The notes beneath the pieces are model-generated. The model made no database searches. It was not told the DNA's origin and saw nothing but the letters and a program-made list of their open reading frames with translations. A stretch of 64,000 nt of DNA from Hungatella sp. UBA3048. Lineage in GTDB: Bacteria > Bacillota > Clostridia > Lachnospirales > Lachnospiraceae. The translations under genes and the position numbers were made by a program. The stretch spans positions 1 through 64,000 of the forward strand of contig DFCS01000047.1 of the NCBI GenBank assembly GCA_002367105.1, given 5' to 3'. Shown in pieces: positions 51,570 to 60,568 of the stretch. Position 1 is the first letter of the stretch. Each line of letters opens with the position of its first letter.

Positions 51570-51598
51570 TTGTAAAATGATTACATACGTGCTATAAT
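51570..51598 (+). promoter_or_regulatory. Promoter of the N-acetylmuramate PTS operon with overlapping operator
   Basis: TTGTAA (51570-51575) and TATAAT (51593-51598) are 17 bases apart. The palindrome TGTAAAATGATTACA (51571-51585) covers the -35 box, so a bound repressor would exclude polymerase. The RpiR/MurR-type regulator gene at 54291 is the natural candidate. Confidence 0.65.
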
Positions 51599-51683
51599 AC
51601 TAAATATAAGCGCTTATACTATAAAAAACCATACACATTGCCTATGGAGTGAAAAGGCATGAGGCAGGAAAAGGAGGTAAAAC

Positions 51684-52472
51684 ATGCAGGGAGTTTCTTT
51701 GATGGTTGTTATTGGATTGATTCTGTATACCGTGATTGCTGTGGTTGATCAGATTTCCATTCAATGCGGATTGTATACCCCGTTGTTTGCGGCTGTAATT
51801 ACCGGGGCATTACTGGGGGATTTGCCAACAGGTCTGGTAGTTGGTGCGACCTTGCAGCTCATGACATTGGGAGTTGCTACTTATGGAGGTGCTACGGTTC
51901 CTGATTATTTATCTGGAGCGATTATGGGTACCGCTTATGCAATAATTTCCGGACAGGGGGCAGAATACGGAATCGGTCTGGCCATTCCCATCGGATTGCT
52001 GTTAACCCAGATGGACATTCTGGGAAGGATGACCAACTCATTCTTTCAGCATTACGCAGACCGCTGTGCGGAAAATGCGGATTACAAAGGAGTGGAGCGG
52101 GCAAATTTACTGGGACTGCTGCCCTGGGTCCTTTCCAGGGTGATTCCGGTCGCATTGGGACTGATTTTTGGAGAGGCAGTGGTAAATGGAGTTAATGCCA
52201 TTATCCCGGCCTGGTTTATGACAGGACTTAAAACCGCAGGCGCCATTCTTCCTGCAATGGGTATGGCCATACTGATGCGTTATCTGCCTATTAAAAAATA
52301 CTATCCGTATTTTATTATCGGATTCGTGCTGATTGCTTTTGGAGGCGCTACATTTACCGTTATGGCTGCCGCATTGATCGGCCTGGCACTGGCTGCTCTT
52401 CATCTTTCAAGAGTAAGAGAGCGGGTGGCAGTGCAGACTTTTGAGGATGAGGAGGTAGAAATCGATGGCTGA
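51684..52472 (+). CDS. Mannose/sorbose-family PTS EIIC (262 aa)
   Basis: This is a ManY-type membrane component: VDQISIQCGLYTPLFAAVITGALLGDLPTGLVVGATLQLMTLGVATYGGATVPDY is the family signature. The protein has six to seven helices. It starts after AGGAGGTAAAAC and overlaps the EIID gene by eight bases. With MurR and MurQ in the same operon, it probably imports N-acetylmuramic acid rather than mannose. Confidence 0.9.
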   Translation: MQGVSLMVVIGLILYTVIAVVDQISIQCGLYTPLFAAVITGALLGDLPTGLVVGATLQLMTLGVATYGGATVPDYLSGAIMGTAYAIISGQGAEYGIGLAIPIGLLLTQMDILGRMTNSFFQHYADRCAENADYKGVERANLLGLLPWVLSRVIPVALGLIFGEAVVNGVNAIIPAWFMTGLKTAGAILPAMGMAILMRYLPIKKYYPYFIIGFVLIAFGGATFTVMAAALIGLALAALHLSRVRERVAVQTFEDEEVEIDG

Positions 52473-53304
52473 CAAAAACCAGACAGGAAGCGTGAAATTG
52501 GAAAAAAGCGATATCAATAAAGTATATCTGCGTAATCTGTTTACTTTACAGTTTGGCTGGAATTACGAAAAGATGCAGGGGCTTGGATATGCCTATGTCA
52601 TCATGCCCGTTTTAAAGCGGCTGTACTCCAATGATCCCGAGAAGATGAAACGCGCACTGAAGATGCACCTGGGTTATTTTAACACGACTCCGGCAATGTC
52701 TCATCTGATCGTCGGTGCCGATATGGCGCTGGAGGAAGAACTGGGAATTGAGGCGGAGGAGGCCATTACCGGTTTAAAGACCGGACTTATGGGACCGTTT
52801 GCGGGAGTCGGTGATACGTTGTTCATCGCCATTTACCGGGCCATTGTGTTCTCCATTGCGTCCTATATAGCCATGCAGGGGAATCCCATTGGACTTATCA
52901 TACCTCTCATTGCATGTATCGGGGTATTATGGATACGGTATAAATTTACCACCATCGGCTATCAGTCAGGGCGAAAGCTTGCAACCGGGTTTGCAGATAA
53001 AATTTCTCCTATTACAGAGGCAGCCAGCATCCTGGGACTGACTGTGGTAGGAGCCCTGATTCCTTCTGTAATCAAATACCGTACGGATCTGCAGTTTACC
53101 ATGGGAGAAGTAACCTTTGCCCTTCAGGATATGCTGGATAAAATCATGCCATCCCTGCTTCCTTTAGGTATCGTAGTATTATCATACTGGCTCCTTGGGA
53201 AGAAAAAGGTGAATTCTACAAAATTAATTTTTATTCTCATCGGTTTGGGCATGGTACTTGGCAATCTGCAATCCATGCTGACCTTTGTGGCTGGTTTATT
53301 TTAG
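52465..53304 (+). CDS. Mannose/sorbose-family PTS EIID (279 aa)
   Basis: This is a ManZ-type component. The cytoplasmic N-terminal part has LQFGWNYEKMQGLGYAY and HLGYFNTTPAM, and the signature GLMGPFAGVGDTLF precedes the membrane helices. It forms the permease together with EIIC. Confidence 0.9.
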   Translation: MADKNQTGSVKLEKSDINKVYLRNLFTLQFGWNYEKMQGLGYAYVIMPVLKRLYSNDPEKMKRALKMHLGYFNTTPAMSHLIVGADMALEEELGIEAEEAITGLKTGLMGPFAGVGDTLFIAIYRAIVFSIASYIAMQGNPIGLIIPLIACIGVLWIRYKFTTIGYQSGRKLATGFADKISPITEAASILGLTVVGALIPSVIKYRTDLQFTMGEVTFALQDMLDKIMPSLLPLGIVVLSYWLLGKKKVNSTKLIFILIGLGMVLGNLQSMLTFVAGLF

Positions 53305-53340
53305 AAAAAAGGAAGTTGAAACAGGAAAGGAAATAGTGGT

Positions 53341-53766
53341 ATGATTGGAATCATAGTAACCGGCCATGGTGAATTTGCCTCTGGTTTAACCAGCGGGTTA
53401 AAGCTGCTGGCTGGAGAGACGGAATATTATGAAGCTGTTGATTTTAAAGCGGAGGATTCCACGGAACTTCTGACAGAAAAGCTGAGGTCAGCGATCCGGA
53501 GGCTTAAAGACTGTGAAGCAGTGGCAGTGCTTGCGGATCTGACGGGAGGCTCCCCCTTTAATATAGCTTCCAGACTTAAAATGTCCGGTATCCATGAAAA
53601 TATGGAGGTAATCGGAGGCATCAACCTTCCTCTGGTCCTTCATGCCTATATGTCCAGGGGAATGATTTCGGATATCCGGGAGCTACTGGATGCCTCCCTG
53701 GAGATGGGAAAACAGCATATGATGTATTTTCAAACATCGGATGATGCATGCGAACTGGAAGAATAG
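53341..53766 (+). CDS. Mannose-family PTS EIIA (141 aa)
   Basis: This is a ManX EIIA domain, with the phosphorylated histidine H9 in GIIVTGHGEFASGL and the VLADLTGGSPFNIASRL core. It is encoded as a separate protein, as in the levan, sorbose and mannose types with split EIIA and EIIB. Confidence 0.9.
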   Translation: MIGIIVTGHGEFASGLTSGLKLLAGETEYYEAVDFKAEDSTELLTEKLRSAIRRLKDCEAVAVLADLTGGSPFNIASRLKMSGIHENMEVIGGINLPLVLHAYMSRGMISDIRELLDASLEMGKQHMMYFQTSDDACELEE

Positions 53767-53789
53767 GAAGATGAAAAGGAGAAAGATTC

Positions 53790-54263
53790 ATGGCAATTGT
53801 TCATGCGAGAGTAGATGAGAGACTGATTCATGGTCAGGTAGCTATGGTTTGGACCAATACCGTAGGAGCGTCCCGGATCATTGTGGTTAACGACGAAGCG
53901 GTAAAAGATGAACTGATCATTGCAGGCCTTAAGATGGCAAAACCGGCAGGAGTAAAGCTTTCCATACTGTCTTTAAAACGGGCTGCTGAAAAATTTGCAG
54001 AAAAGGCCTACGAAGAGGATAAGGTATTTCTGATAACAAAGAACGTGACGGATATGGCAGCACTGATCCGATCTGAAGTCCCGATCAAGGCTTTTAACGT
54101 GGGAAATGTAGCAAAAAGAGAAGGAAGCAGACCCATAAAAAAATCAGTGAATCTGACGGAAGATGATGAAAAGGATATCCGGGAAATGGTACAGCTGGGA
54201 GTGAGTGTAACGGCTCAGATGCTGCCCAATGAGTCAGACCAGTCGATCTTAAATATGCTGTAA
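53790..54263 (+). CDS. Mannose-family PTS EIIB (157 aa)
   Basis: The phosphorylation site is H14 in HARVDERLIHGQVAMVW, the mannose-family EIIB signature. The later VNLTEDDEKDIREMVQLGV segment is also standard. It receives phosphate from EIIA and passes it to the sugar in EIIC/EIID. Confidence 0.9.
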   Translation: MAIVHARVDERLIHGQVAMVWTNTVGASRIIVVNDEAVKDELIIAGLKMAKPAGVKLSILSLKRAAEKFAEKAYEEDKVFLITKNVTDMAALIRSEVPIKAFNVGNVAKREGSRPIKKSVNLTEDDEKDIREMVQLGVSVTAQMLPNESDQSILNML

Positions 54264-54290
54264 AATAAATCGGATGCAGGAGGAGGCGGA

Positions 54291-55145
54291 ATGGAATCAG
54301 TTCGGTTAAAGATAAGGGAACAATACAATGAAATGAGTAAGGCAGAGAAGAAACTCTCAGATTTTGTATTGTCAGATACCAAAAACTGTCTTGGGATGAC
54401 GGCAGTGGATATTGCAGGAAAAAGCGGGGTATCCTCCGCCTCTGTGATCCGTTATGTTCAAAAACTTGGCTTTGATGGGCTGGAAGGTTTTAAGCTGGCA
54501 CTTGCTGCAACCGATGCCCAAAATGATAAGGAAGATATGGTAGACCCCATTATTTCCAAAGAAGATGATTTAGATACGCTGTGTCGGAAAATGGATGCCC
54601 TGGTGGATGCGGCATTTCAGGATTTTTTCTATCAGCTGAATAAGGATGCATTAAAAAAAGCTATCAACAAAATAAAGAAAGCCCGGCGCATTTATCTGGT
54701 GGGAATCGGAAGTTCCTCGCTGCCTGCTTATGATCTGTTCCATAAACTGAAGCGGGCCGACTTAAATGCAAACTTTTACCAGGATATTAATATGATGGTG
54801 GAATTTTTTAACTACATTGATAAGCGGGATGTGGTGATCGCATTTTCTTACAGCGGGCAGTCCCAGGAAGTTCTTTATGCCTGCGGAATCGCAGAAAAAC
54901 AGGGAGCCTCGATCATAGCGGTTACCCGCAGAAGAGATTCTCCCCTTCAGGATATTGCAGATATATGCCTCCATGTGCCGGACAACGAAAAGGTCATGAG
55001 GATCGGTGCATTTACCTCTCTTCATACCTCCATCATGATGGCGGATCTTCTGTATATGGGAGTGATCCAGGAGAATTTAGAGCATTATGAGGTGGAGCTG
55101 ATCAAAACCAGAAAGATGGTAGCAGGGCTTAAAATTAAAAAATAG
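54291..55145 (+). CDS. murR: RpiR family regulator, MurR-like (284 aa)
   Basis: An N-terminal RpiR helix-turn-helix (MSKAEKKLSDFVL, DIAGKSGVSSASVIRYVQKLGFDGLEGF) is followed by a SIS sugar-phosphate domain (RIYLVGIGSSSLPAYDL, DVVIAFSYSGQSQEV). It lies just before murQ, and probably represses the operon until N-acetylmuramic acid 6-phosphate binds. Candidate operators lie at 51531 and 51571. Confidence 0.8.
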   Translation: MESVRLKIREQYNEMSKAEKKLSDFVLSDTKNCLGMTAVDIAGKSGVSSASVIRYVQKLGFDGLEGFKLALAATDAQNDKEDMVDPIISKEDDLDTLCRKMDALVDAAFQDFFYQLNKDALKKAINKIKKARRIYLVGIGSSSLPAYDLFHKLKRADLNANFYQDINMMVEFFNYIDKRDVVIAFSYSGQSQEVLYACGIAEKQGASIIAVTRRRDSPLQDIADICLHVPDNEKVMRIGAFTSLHTSIMMADLLYMGVIQENLEHYEVELIKTRKMVAGLKIKK

Positions 55146-55154
55146 AGGAGTTTT

Positions 55155-56066
55155 ATGTGCAATATAGAAAAGCTTACAACGGAATCTACCAATGAAGCTA
55201 CCCGGAACATTGACAGACTGGAATCATTGGAAATCGTTACATTAATAAATAATGAAGACAAAAAAGTGGCTGAAGCCATAGAAAAGGTGCTTCCTCAAAT
55301 CGCGGAAGCAGTGAATGCTATTGTAGAGCGTTTCAAAAAAGGCGGACGGATCATTTACTGCGGTGCAGGATCGTCCGGCCGTATGGGCACTCTGGACGCA
55401 GTAGAACTGACTCCCACTTACAGTGTATCCCCGACCCGTGCTTTTGGCCTTCTTGCAGGCGGTGATGAGGCCATGTATACGGCGGTGGAGGGTGCAGAAG
55501 ACTCGGAAGAACTGGCAGTGGAGGACTTAAAAAGGGTGAAGCTTACAGCCGATGATTGTGTGATCGGAATTGCTGCCAGCGGAAGGACTCCTTACACAAA
55601 GGCGGCCCTGGAGTTTGGAAAACAGACAGGTGCCTTCACCATTTCCGTCACCTGCAATCAGGACAGTGCCATGGCAAAGATCGCGGATATATCCATTGCC
55701 CCGGTAGTGGGCCCAGAGGTAATCAACGGATCCACCAGGATGAAGGCAGGAACCGCTCAGAAAATGGTAGTTAATATGCTTTCCACCGGAGCCATGATAA
55801 GGCTTGGAAAGGTTTACCGGAACTATATGGTTCATGTACAGCCCACCAACGAAAAGCTTGTGAAGCGGGCGGTTAAGATGATCATGGAACTAACAGGTGC
55901 GAAAGAGGAGCAGGCGCTTAACGTGCTTTATGAGGCAGATAAGGATGTGGCTGCTGCCATCGTAATGATCGAATGCGGATGCAGAAAAGATCAGGCAAGG
56001 GAAGCCCTTTTAGAATCCGGCGGTCAGGTAAGGAATGCCATTACGGCTGTGAAAAACGGAGTTTAG
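55155..56066 (+). CDS. murQ: N-acetylmuramic acid 6-phosphate etherase (303 aa)
   Basis: MurQ signatures are present: IIYCGAGSSGRMGTLDAVELTPTYSV, AGGDEAMYTAVEGAEDSEEL and NGSTRMKAGTAQKMVVNMLSTGAMIRLGKVY. The enzyme splits the lactyl ether of MurNAc-6-phosphate to GlcNAc-6-phosphate and D-lactate. Its length is typical. It starts 10 bases after murR with a GAGGAG site. Confidence 0.95.
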   Translation: MCNIEKLTTESTNEATRNIDRLESLEIVTLINNEDKKVAEAIEKVLPQIAEAVNAIVERFKKGGRIIYCGAGSSGRMGTLDAVELTPTYSVSPTRAFGLLAGGDEAMYTAVEGAEDSEELAVEDLKRVKLTADDCVIGIAASGRTPYTKAALEFGKQTGAFTISVTCNQDSAMAKIADISIAPVVGPEVINGSTRMKAGTAQKMVVNMLSTGAMIRLGKVYRNYMVHVQPTNEKLVKRAVKMIMELTGAKEEQALNVLYEADKDVAAAIVMIECGCRKDQAREALLESGGQVRNAITAVKNGV

Positions 56067-56070
56067 TCAG

Positions 56071-57084
56071 ATGATAAGAGCCTGGAATGATAATAATGAG
56101 ACGATTTTAGATGAAATGGCAGAGCAGCTTGTCCGGGACCAGGTGATCTGGGGAGCCAGCTGGGGCTTTGTCAGTGATCAGGGGATCCGCTTAAAGTATA
56201 CCGGAAAGCAGGGGACGGTGGTTCCCTATTGTAACCGGAACGTGGAAGAAGGTATGTATTATGACCTTGCTTCTCTGACTAAGGTGATTGGGACGACCAC
56301 CCGGGTTCTCCAGCTGGTGGAAAAAGGAGTGATAAGCCTTTCTACGCCGGTAAAAGAGATCCTGGGCCGGTTTTCCTATGGGGATGTCACGGTGGAACAC
56401 CTGCTGCTTCATTCAAGCGGCCTTCCTGCCGAGATTCGGGACAAAGAAAGCTGGAGCCGGGAAAATCTTCTGGAATATCTCTATACCACACCAAGGGAAA
56501 GAGAAGCCGGAGAAGGCTTTCTGTATTCGGATGTGGGTTTTATCCTGCTGGGAAAGATCATTGAGAATCTGGATGAAACAACTCTTAAGGAGAGCTTCCG
56601 GGAGCATATTTTTAATCCACTTGGGATGAAGGATACCTCTTATTTGGTTCGAGGCAGCAGGGAGCGCTGCATCCCAACGGAATGCACGGAGCAAAGAGGC
56701 TGTATCTGCAGAGAAGTTCATGACTCGAAGGCTTATCTGCTGGGGCAGTGCGGCAGCGCCGGTTTGTTTTCTACGTTGGAAGATATGGTGAAATTTGTTA
56801 AGGCTTATCTGGAACATTCCCGGCTTTTATTTGGAGAAGAGATGTTTGAAAAACTTTGCAGTACGATAAAGTCTGAACGCACTCTGGGCTGGAGCAAGGA
56901 GTATGGAAGGGATACGCTTTATCATACAGGCTTTACAGGAACCTCAGTTTTGATGGATTTAAAGAGCAGAAAGGGATTTGTTCTGCTGACAAACAGGATC
57001 CATCCCAGCCGGAACAATGAGGGATTTTTAAAAATGAGAAAGAAGATGAATGAAGTTTATCTGGATGGTTTAAAAGACATATAA
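56071..57084 (+). CDS. Beta-lactamase-family serine hydrolase, AmiE-like (337 aa)
   Basis: The SxxK motif is S68-L-T-K71 (DLASLTKVIG), the second motif is YSD (FLYSDVGFILL), and HTGFTG is the third-box position. The protein belongs to the esterase/penicillin-binding-like serine hydrolases. In Bacillus subtilis the murQ-murR-murP cluster also contains amiE, a member of this superfamily acting as an N-acetylmuramyl-L-alanine amidase. That role is the best guess here, but no signal peptide is visible, so it would act on imported fragments. It starts four bases after murQ. Confidence 0.75.
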   Translation: MIRAWNDNNETILDEMAEQLVRDQVIWGASWGFVSDQGIRLKYTGKQGTVVPYCNRNVEEGMYYDLASLTKVIGTTTRVLQLVEKGVISLSTPVKEILGRFSYGDVTVEHLLLHSSGLPAEIRDKESWSRENLLEYLYTTPREREAGEGFLYSDVGFILLGKIIENLDETTLKESFREHIFNPLGMKDTSYLVRGSRERCIPTECTEQRGCICREVHDSKAYLLGQCGSAGLFSTLEDMVKFVKAYLEHSRLLFGEEMFEKLCSTIKSERTLGWSKEYGRDTLYHTGFTGTSVLMDLKSRKGFVLLTNRIHPSRNNEGFLKMRKKMNEVYLDGLKDI

Positions 57085-57103
57085 AATGGGGTGGAATCGA
57101 TAC

Positions 57104-57132
57104 TTGACTTTTTGCTTCTAAATAGCTATAAT
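57104..57132 (+). promoter_or_regulatory. Promoter of the MFS exporter gene
   Basis: TTGACT (57104-57109) and TATAAT (57127-57132) are 17 bases apart, which leaves a leader of about 105 bases before the exporter gene. Confidence 0.75.
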
Positions 57133-57141
57133 TAAGCGGTT

Positions 57142-57201
57142 ATGTTTTTCGTACAGAGAACACGCAATCGTGTTGATATAGAGGCGGAATTATTATTTTA
57201 A
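57142..57201 (+). CDS. Candidate leader peptide (19 aa)
   Basis: ATG at 57142 opens a 19-codon frame, MFFVQRTRNRVDIEAELLF, ending TAA at 57199-57201. It begins about 4 bases after the expected transcript start region and runs into the hairpin at 57180. The ribosome site is weak (AAGCGG). Its position suits ribosome-stalling control of the exporter, but translation is unproved. Confidence 0.45.
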   Translation: MFFVQRTRNRVDIEAELLF

Positions 57202-57221
57202 AATAATAATCCCGCCTCTAT
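57180..57221 (+). terminator. Leader hairpin (attenuator) before the MFS exporter
   Basis: AGAGGCGG-A-ATTATTATTTT pairs with AAAATAATAAT-C-CCGCCTCT with a single mismatch, followed by a weak T-rich stretch (ATTTATATTT). It overlaps the end of the leader peptide frame and lies 27 bases before the exporter ATG. Confidence 0.6.
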
Positions 57222-57247
57222 TTATATTTAAGGAGGCAAATTTCAAT

Positions 57248-58609
57248 ATGGATAAAAACAAAACATTTCACTTGTTTGGGGCGATAATTGCCTCAGGTAT
57301 TTTAGCATTTTCTGGAGTATTAATTGAAACGGCAATGAATGTTACATTCCCATTGCTCATACAGGAGTTTCGTGTGACTACGTCAGGAATTCAATGGGTA
57401 ACTACCATTTATTTGCTTATGATTTCCGTCATAGTTCCTATTTCTTCTTATTTAAACCAGAACTTTTCAGCACGGAATTTATTTATCACTGCAAATCTAT
57501 TCTTTTTACTGGGAGTTTTGATAAACTGCTTTTCGGTGTCATTTTCCCTGCTTTTGCTGGGGCGCCTGTTGCAGGGGGTGGGGACAGGCATAGGTCTTCC
57601 ACTTATGTTCCACATCATTCTCACAAAAGCACCATCTGAAAAGCGAGGTATGATGATGGGAATTGGGACTTTGACAACTTCAATCGCTCCCGCCATTGGG
57701 CCAACTTATGGCGGACTTATTTCCAATCTGCTGAACTGGCGGTATATTTACATTTTTTTGATTCCTCTTATGATTCTTTCCCTTGTTATCGGTCTGAACT
57801 CGATTCCAAATGAGGTTTCAAGAGAAAAGCAGCATCTGCATTTTCGTTGTGTTTTCTTTTTGGCCATTACATTTACTTCCTTTATAATGGCTCTAAGTGC
57901 AGGATCAGGGATTGTTTTTGCATTGTTTTTAATTATTGGGCTTGTAAGCGGTTTCTTGTTTGTACTGTCTAATAGCAAAACCCCCTTATTGCAGATGTCT
58001 GTGTTAAAAAATAGAAGATTTTCCTCATTCTTATTCAGCCTTCTTATCTTTCAGGCTTTGTTATTGGGGTTATCTTTCGTTCTGCCAAACTATCTGCAAA
58101 TTTCTGCTGGCTATAGTTCATCCATCGCAGGGGCCTTTATGTTTCCTGGTGCTTTGATGGGTGCTTTACTTGCTCCTCTTTCGGGGAAGCTATTAGATAG
58201 AATTGGTGCAAACAAGCCCATTTTGACCGGTCTTTTTGCAACCGTCGTTGGGATCTCTTTGCTTACTGCGCTGTTGCATACCAATTCGTTGGTACTCCTC
58301 ATAGGTTCTCACCTGATTCTAATGACAGGTCTTGGCCTTTCTTATAGCAACCTGATGACCTGCAGTTTAAGCGCATTGCCGTCCAGTCAAATTTCAGATG
58401 GGAATGCCTTTGTAAATACGTTTCAGCAGTTTATAGGAGCTGTCTCTACAGCGCTGGTCGCCGCCGTAATTTCCTTTTTTCAGGATACATATGGTTTTAT
58501 CTCCGGTACTGCTTACGGAGCATGGATTGTGCTTCTGATTTTCTTCTTATTATTGGTCACAAGCATCATTGCTGCCTTTTCAGCATTGAAAATGAAGGTA
58601 GAATTGTAA
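57248..58609 (+). CDS. MFS multidrug exporter, DHA2 (14-helix) type (453 aa)
   Basis: Helices with VTTSGIQWVTTIYLLMISVIVPISSYL, motif C-like GRLLQGVGTGIGLPLMFHIIL, and LTTSIAPAIGPTYGGLIS match the EmrB/QacA/LmrB group of drug:proton antiporters. It is the only gene behind its promoter. The AAGGAGG site lies just after the leader hairpin. The leader structure suggests induction by a translation-directed drug. Confidence 0.85.
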   Translation: MDKNKTFHLFGAIIASGILAFSGVLIETAMNVTFPLLIQEFRVTTSGIQWVTTIYLLMISVIVPISSYLNQNFSARNLFITANLFFLLGVLINCFSVSFSLLLLGRLLQGVGTGIGLPLMFHIILTKAPSEKRGMMMGIGTLTTSIAPAIGPTYGGLISNLLNWRYIYIFLIPLMILSLVIGLNSIPNEVSREKQHLHFRCVFFLAITFTSFIMALSAGSGIVFALFLIIGLVSGFLFVLSNSKTPLLQMSVLKNRRFSSFLFSLLIFQALLLGLSFVLPNYLQISAGYSSSIAGAFMFPGALMGALLAPLSGKLLDRIGANKPILTGLFATVVGISLLTALLHTNSLVLLIGSHLILMTGLGLSYSNLMTCSLSALPSSQISDGNAFVNTFQQFIGAVSTALVAAVISFFQDTYGFISGTAYGAWIVLLIFFLLLVTSIIAAFSALKMKVEL

Positions 58610-58765
58610 TGTTTGTGTCTATGCAGTAAAATGAACAAAGAGAAGGATCTCATCTGCAGCTGCCGTAAGTGAGAATGTTGTTTATTTCAGTAAATATTTG
58701 AAATAATAGATGCTAGCGCAAACTGGACATTTCAATAGTAATCAATAGACAGAAAGGCAGATGTT

Positions 58766-59389
58766 ATGGCAGAGGTAAAAAATAATATGGAAGAACGATT
58801 CCGGCAGTTGGAAAATCATTTGCTTCATGATGAACGTCCATCGGAATATCTGGAGCAAATCAGCATGGAACCATGGTTTTTGGATTACCCGTTTTCCATG
58901 CTTGGCAAGATGAAAGAAACACCGCAGTCAAAACGGTTTCATCCGGAAGGAAGCGTATGGAATCATACGATGATGGTAGTGGATCAGGCAGCAAAACAGA
59001 AGGCAAAGAGTAAAGATGCCAGGACTTTGATGTGGGCGGCACTGCTTCATGATATCGGCAAACCGGCAGTGACGAAGATCCGAAAGGAGAAAATTACCGC
59101 ATATAACCATGATGCTGAGGGAGAACATCTCGCGGAAGACTTTTTGTCCTGTTTTTCCGACGATGCCAAGTGGATCAAGGCAGTCGCAAAGCTGGTCCGG
59201 TATCATATGCACATTCTGTATGTGACAGACGGGCTTCCTTTTGGCGATGTCGATGGCATGAAGCGGGAGACCGATATCGGTGAAGTTGCACTGCTTGGAC
59301 TTTGCGACCGGATCGGAAGGGGCGGAAGCGTTCCGGAAGATGAGGCAAAGGCGGTCAGATTATTTCTAAAGAAAATGCGGAATATGTGA
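58766..59389 (+). CDS. HD/HDIG-domain hydrolase (207 aa)
   Basis: The HD site is complete: H in GSVWNHTMMVVD, the pair HDIG in ALLHDIGKPAVT, H in YNHDAEGEHL, and YHMHI later. The layout resembles the HD domain of tRNA nucleotidyltransferases and related phosphodiesterases but without the nucleotidyltransferase part. The substrate is unknown. It stands alone between two transport and metabolic genes. Confidence 0.85.
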   Translation: MAEVKNNMEERFRQLENHLLHDERPSEYLEQISMEPWFLDYPFSMLGKMKETPQSKRFHPEGSVWNHTMMVVDQAAKQKAKSKDARTLMWAALLHDIGKPAVTKIRKEKITAYNHDAEGEHLAEDFLSCFSDDAKWIKAVAKLVRYHMHILYVTDGLPFGDVDGMKRETDIGEVALLGLCDRIGRGGSVPEDEAKAVRLFLKKMRNM

Positions 59390-59437
59390 AATCTTACCTC
59401 ATGCTGTCCCAAAAAGTAAACATCGTTGCGTATACAT

Positions 59438-59535
59438 GTAAGTGCCCTCCAAACTTACAAGCTTGGAGGGTACTTACGGAATTAAGGCACAGAAGTAATC
59501 CCGCCGAACTCGCGTTTTTTTATTAGGCGGGTATT
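59438..59535 (+). terminator. Two hairpins after the HD gene
   Basis: GTAAGTGCCCTCCAA pairs with TTGGAGGGTACTTAC (59438-59477). GTAATCCCGCC pairs with GGCGGGTATTAC (about 59492-59535) across a loop containing TTTTTTTA. The first is the more likely terminator. Confidence 0.6.
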
Positions 59536-59652
59536 ACTCAAATTTTGTTTTTATAAAAATCAGTCAGAATTAAAAATTGCAGTTAGTATAGGCTTTTATC
59601 TTTAGGCCGATTCGTCAACATTGAGTACTTAATGAATCCAGAGGAGGTTACT

Positions 59653-60433
59653 ATGAAAATAAATTATGGTATTATATCAACGGCTGCCATCGGAAAACGA
59701 TTTATCGGAGCAGTGAAGGCCAATGGAGGATCGGTGATTGCGGCGGCGTCAAGGTCACTTGAAAGAGCCAGGGCATTTTGCCAGGAAAATAATATCCAAA
59801 AGGCTTATGGCTCTTATGAAGAACTATATCAGGACCCGGAGATCACGGCTGTGTATATCATTTCTTCCTGTCACAGATTTGATTAAAACATATATTGATT
59901 CAGGAATGTTAGGTAAACTCCATCAAGTAAATATGAGTGCATCCTTTCTAAGTCCTAAGGCTTCATGGATGCATGAAAAGGATCAGGGGGGAGTTGTTTA
60001 TGGAAGTGCTTCCTATACCTTTGAATATCTTGATTATTTGCTGGAACCTGCCGAAGTAATCGTGCAGGCACTGGGAACCAGAGGGAAAACAGGGGTCCAG
60101 GACTCTGTCAGCCTTAATATAAAAATGGATGATGTTCTCATCAGCAGCAGAATTTCCATGCGGGGGCCGGCAGAAAGCTTTGCTTTTTTTTATTTTGAAA
60201 ATGGGTTTATAAAAACCAATGAATACTGGAAGGCGGACCGCTGCGAAATACATACCGGCCGGGGCGTTGAGCTGATTGAGAAAACGGTTGATTTTGAAAT
60301 GAAATATGAGGTGGCGCATGCGGAAGCATGCATCAGACAGGGCCTGTCGGAGAGTCCGGTTATGACTGCTGAAAGAACACTTCGCTGCTGCGTGCTTGTA
60401 GATCAGATTGTGGAATCCTTAGACCGGCAGTAG
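59653..60433 (+). pseudogene. Gfo/Idh/MocA oxidoreductase gene with an internal deletion and frameshift
   Basis: The 5' part encodes KINYGIISTAAIGKRFIGAV ... EITAVYII, the Rossmann start of a Gfo/Idh/MocA enzyme, behind a GAGGAGG site. Near 59860 the frame shifts, and the +1 frame continues FLPVTDLIKTYIDSGMLGKLHQV to a stop at 60433. In normal members about 40 residues separate these parts, with the HxxH and EKP(L/A) nucleotide and catalytic segment. Here they are missing, so the gene is inactive. Both halves are otherwise well preserved, which points to a recent event. Confidence 0.85.
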
Positions 60434-60568
60434 AGGAGTATGAGATGTAAACTCACAGGTAAATATTTTATAATTTTTGCAACATAACTCTCTTCCCGTT
60501 TGTATACGGTACAGAACCATAAAAAACGGTTACTTCATTAACCGTATGATGAAAGGAAGAATATAATT

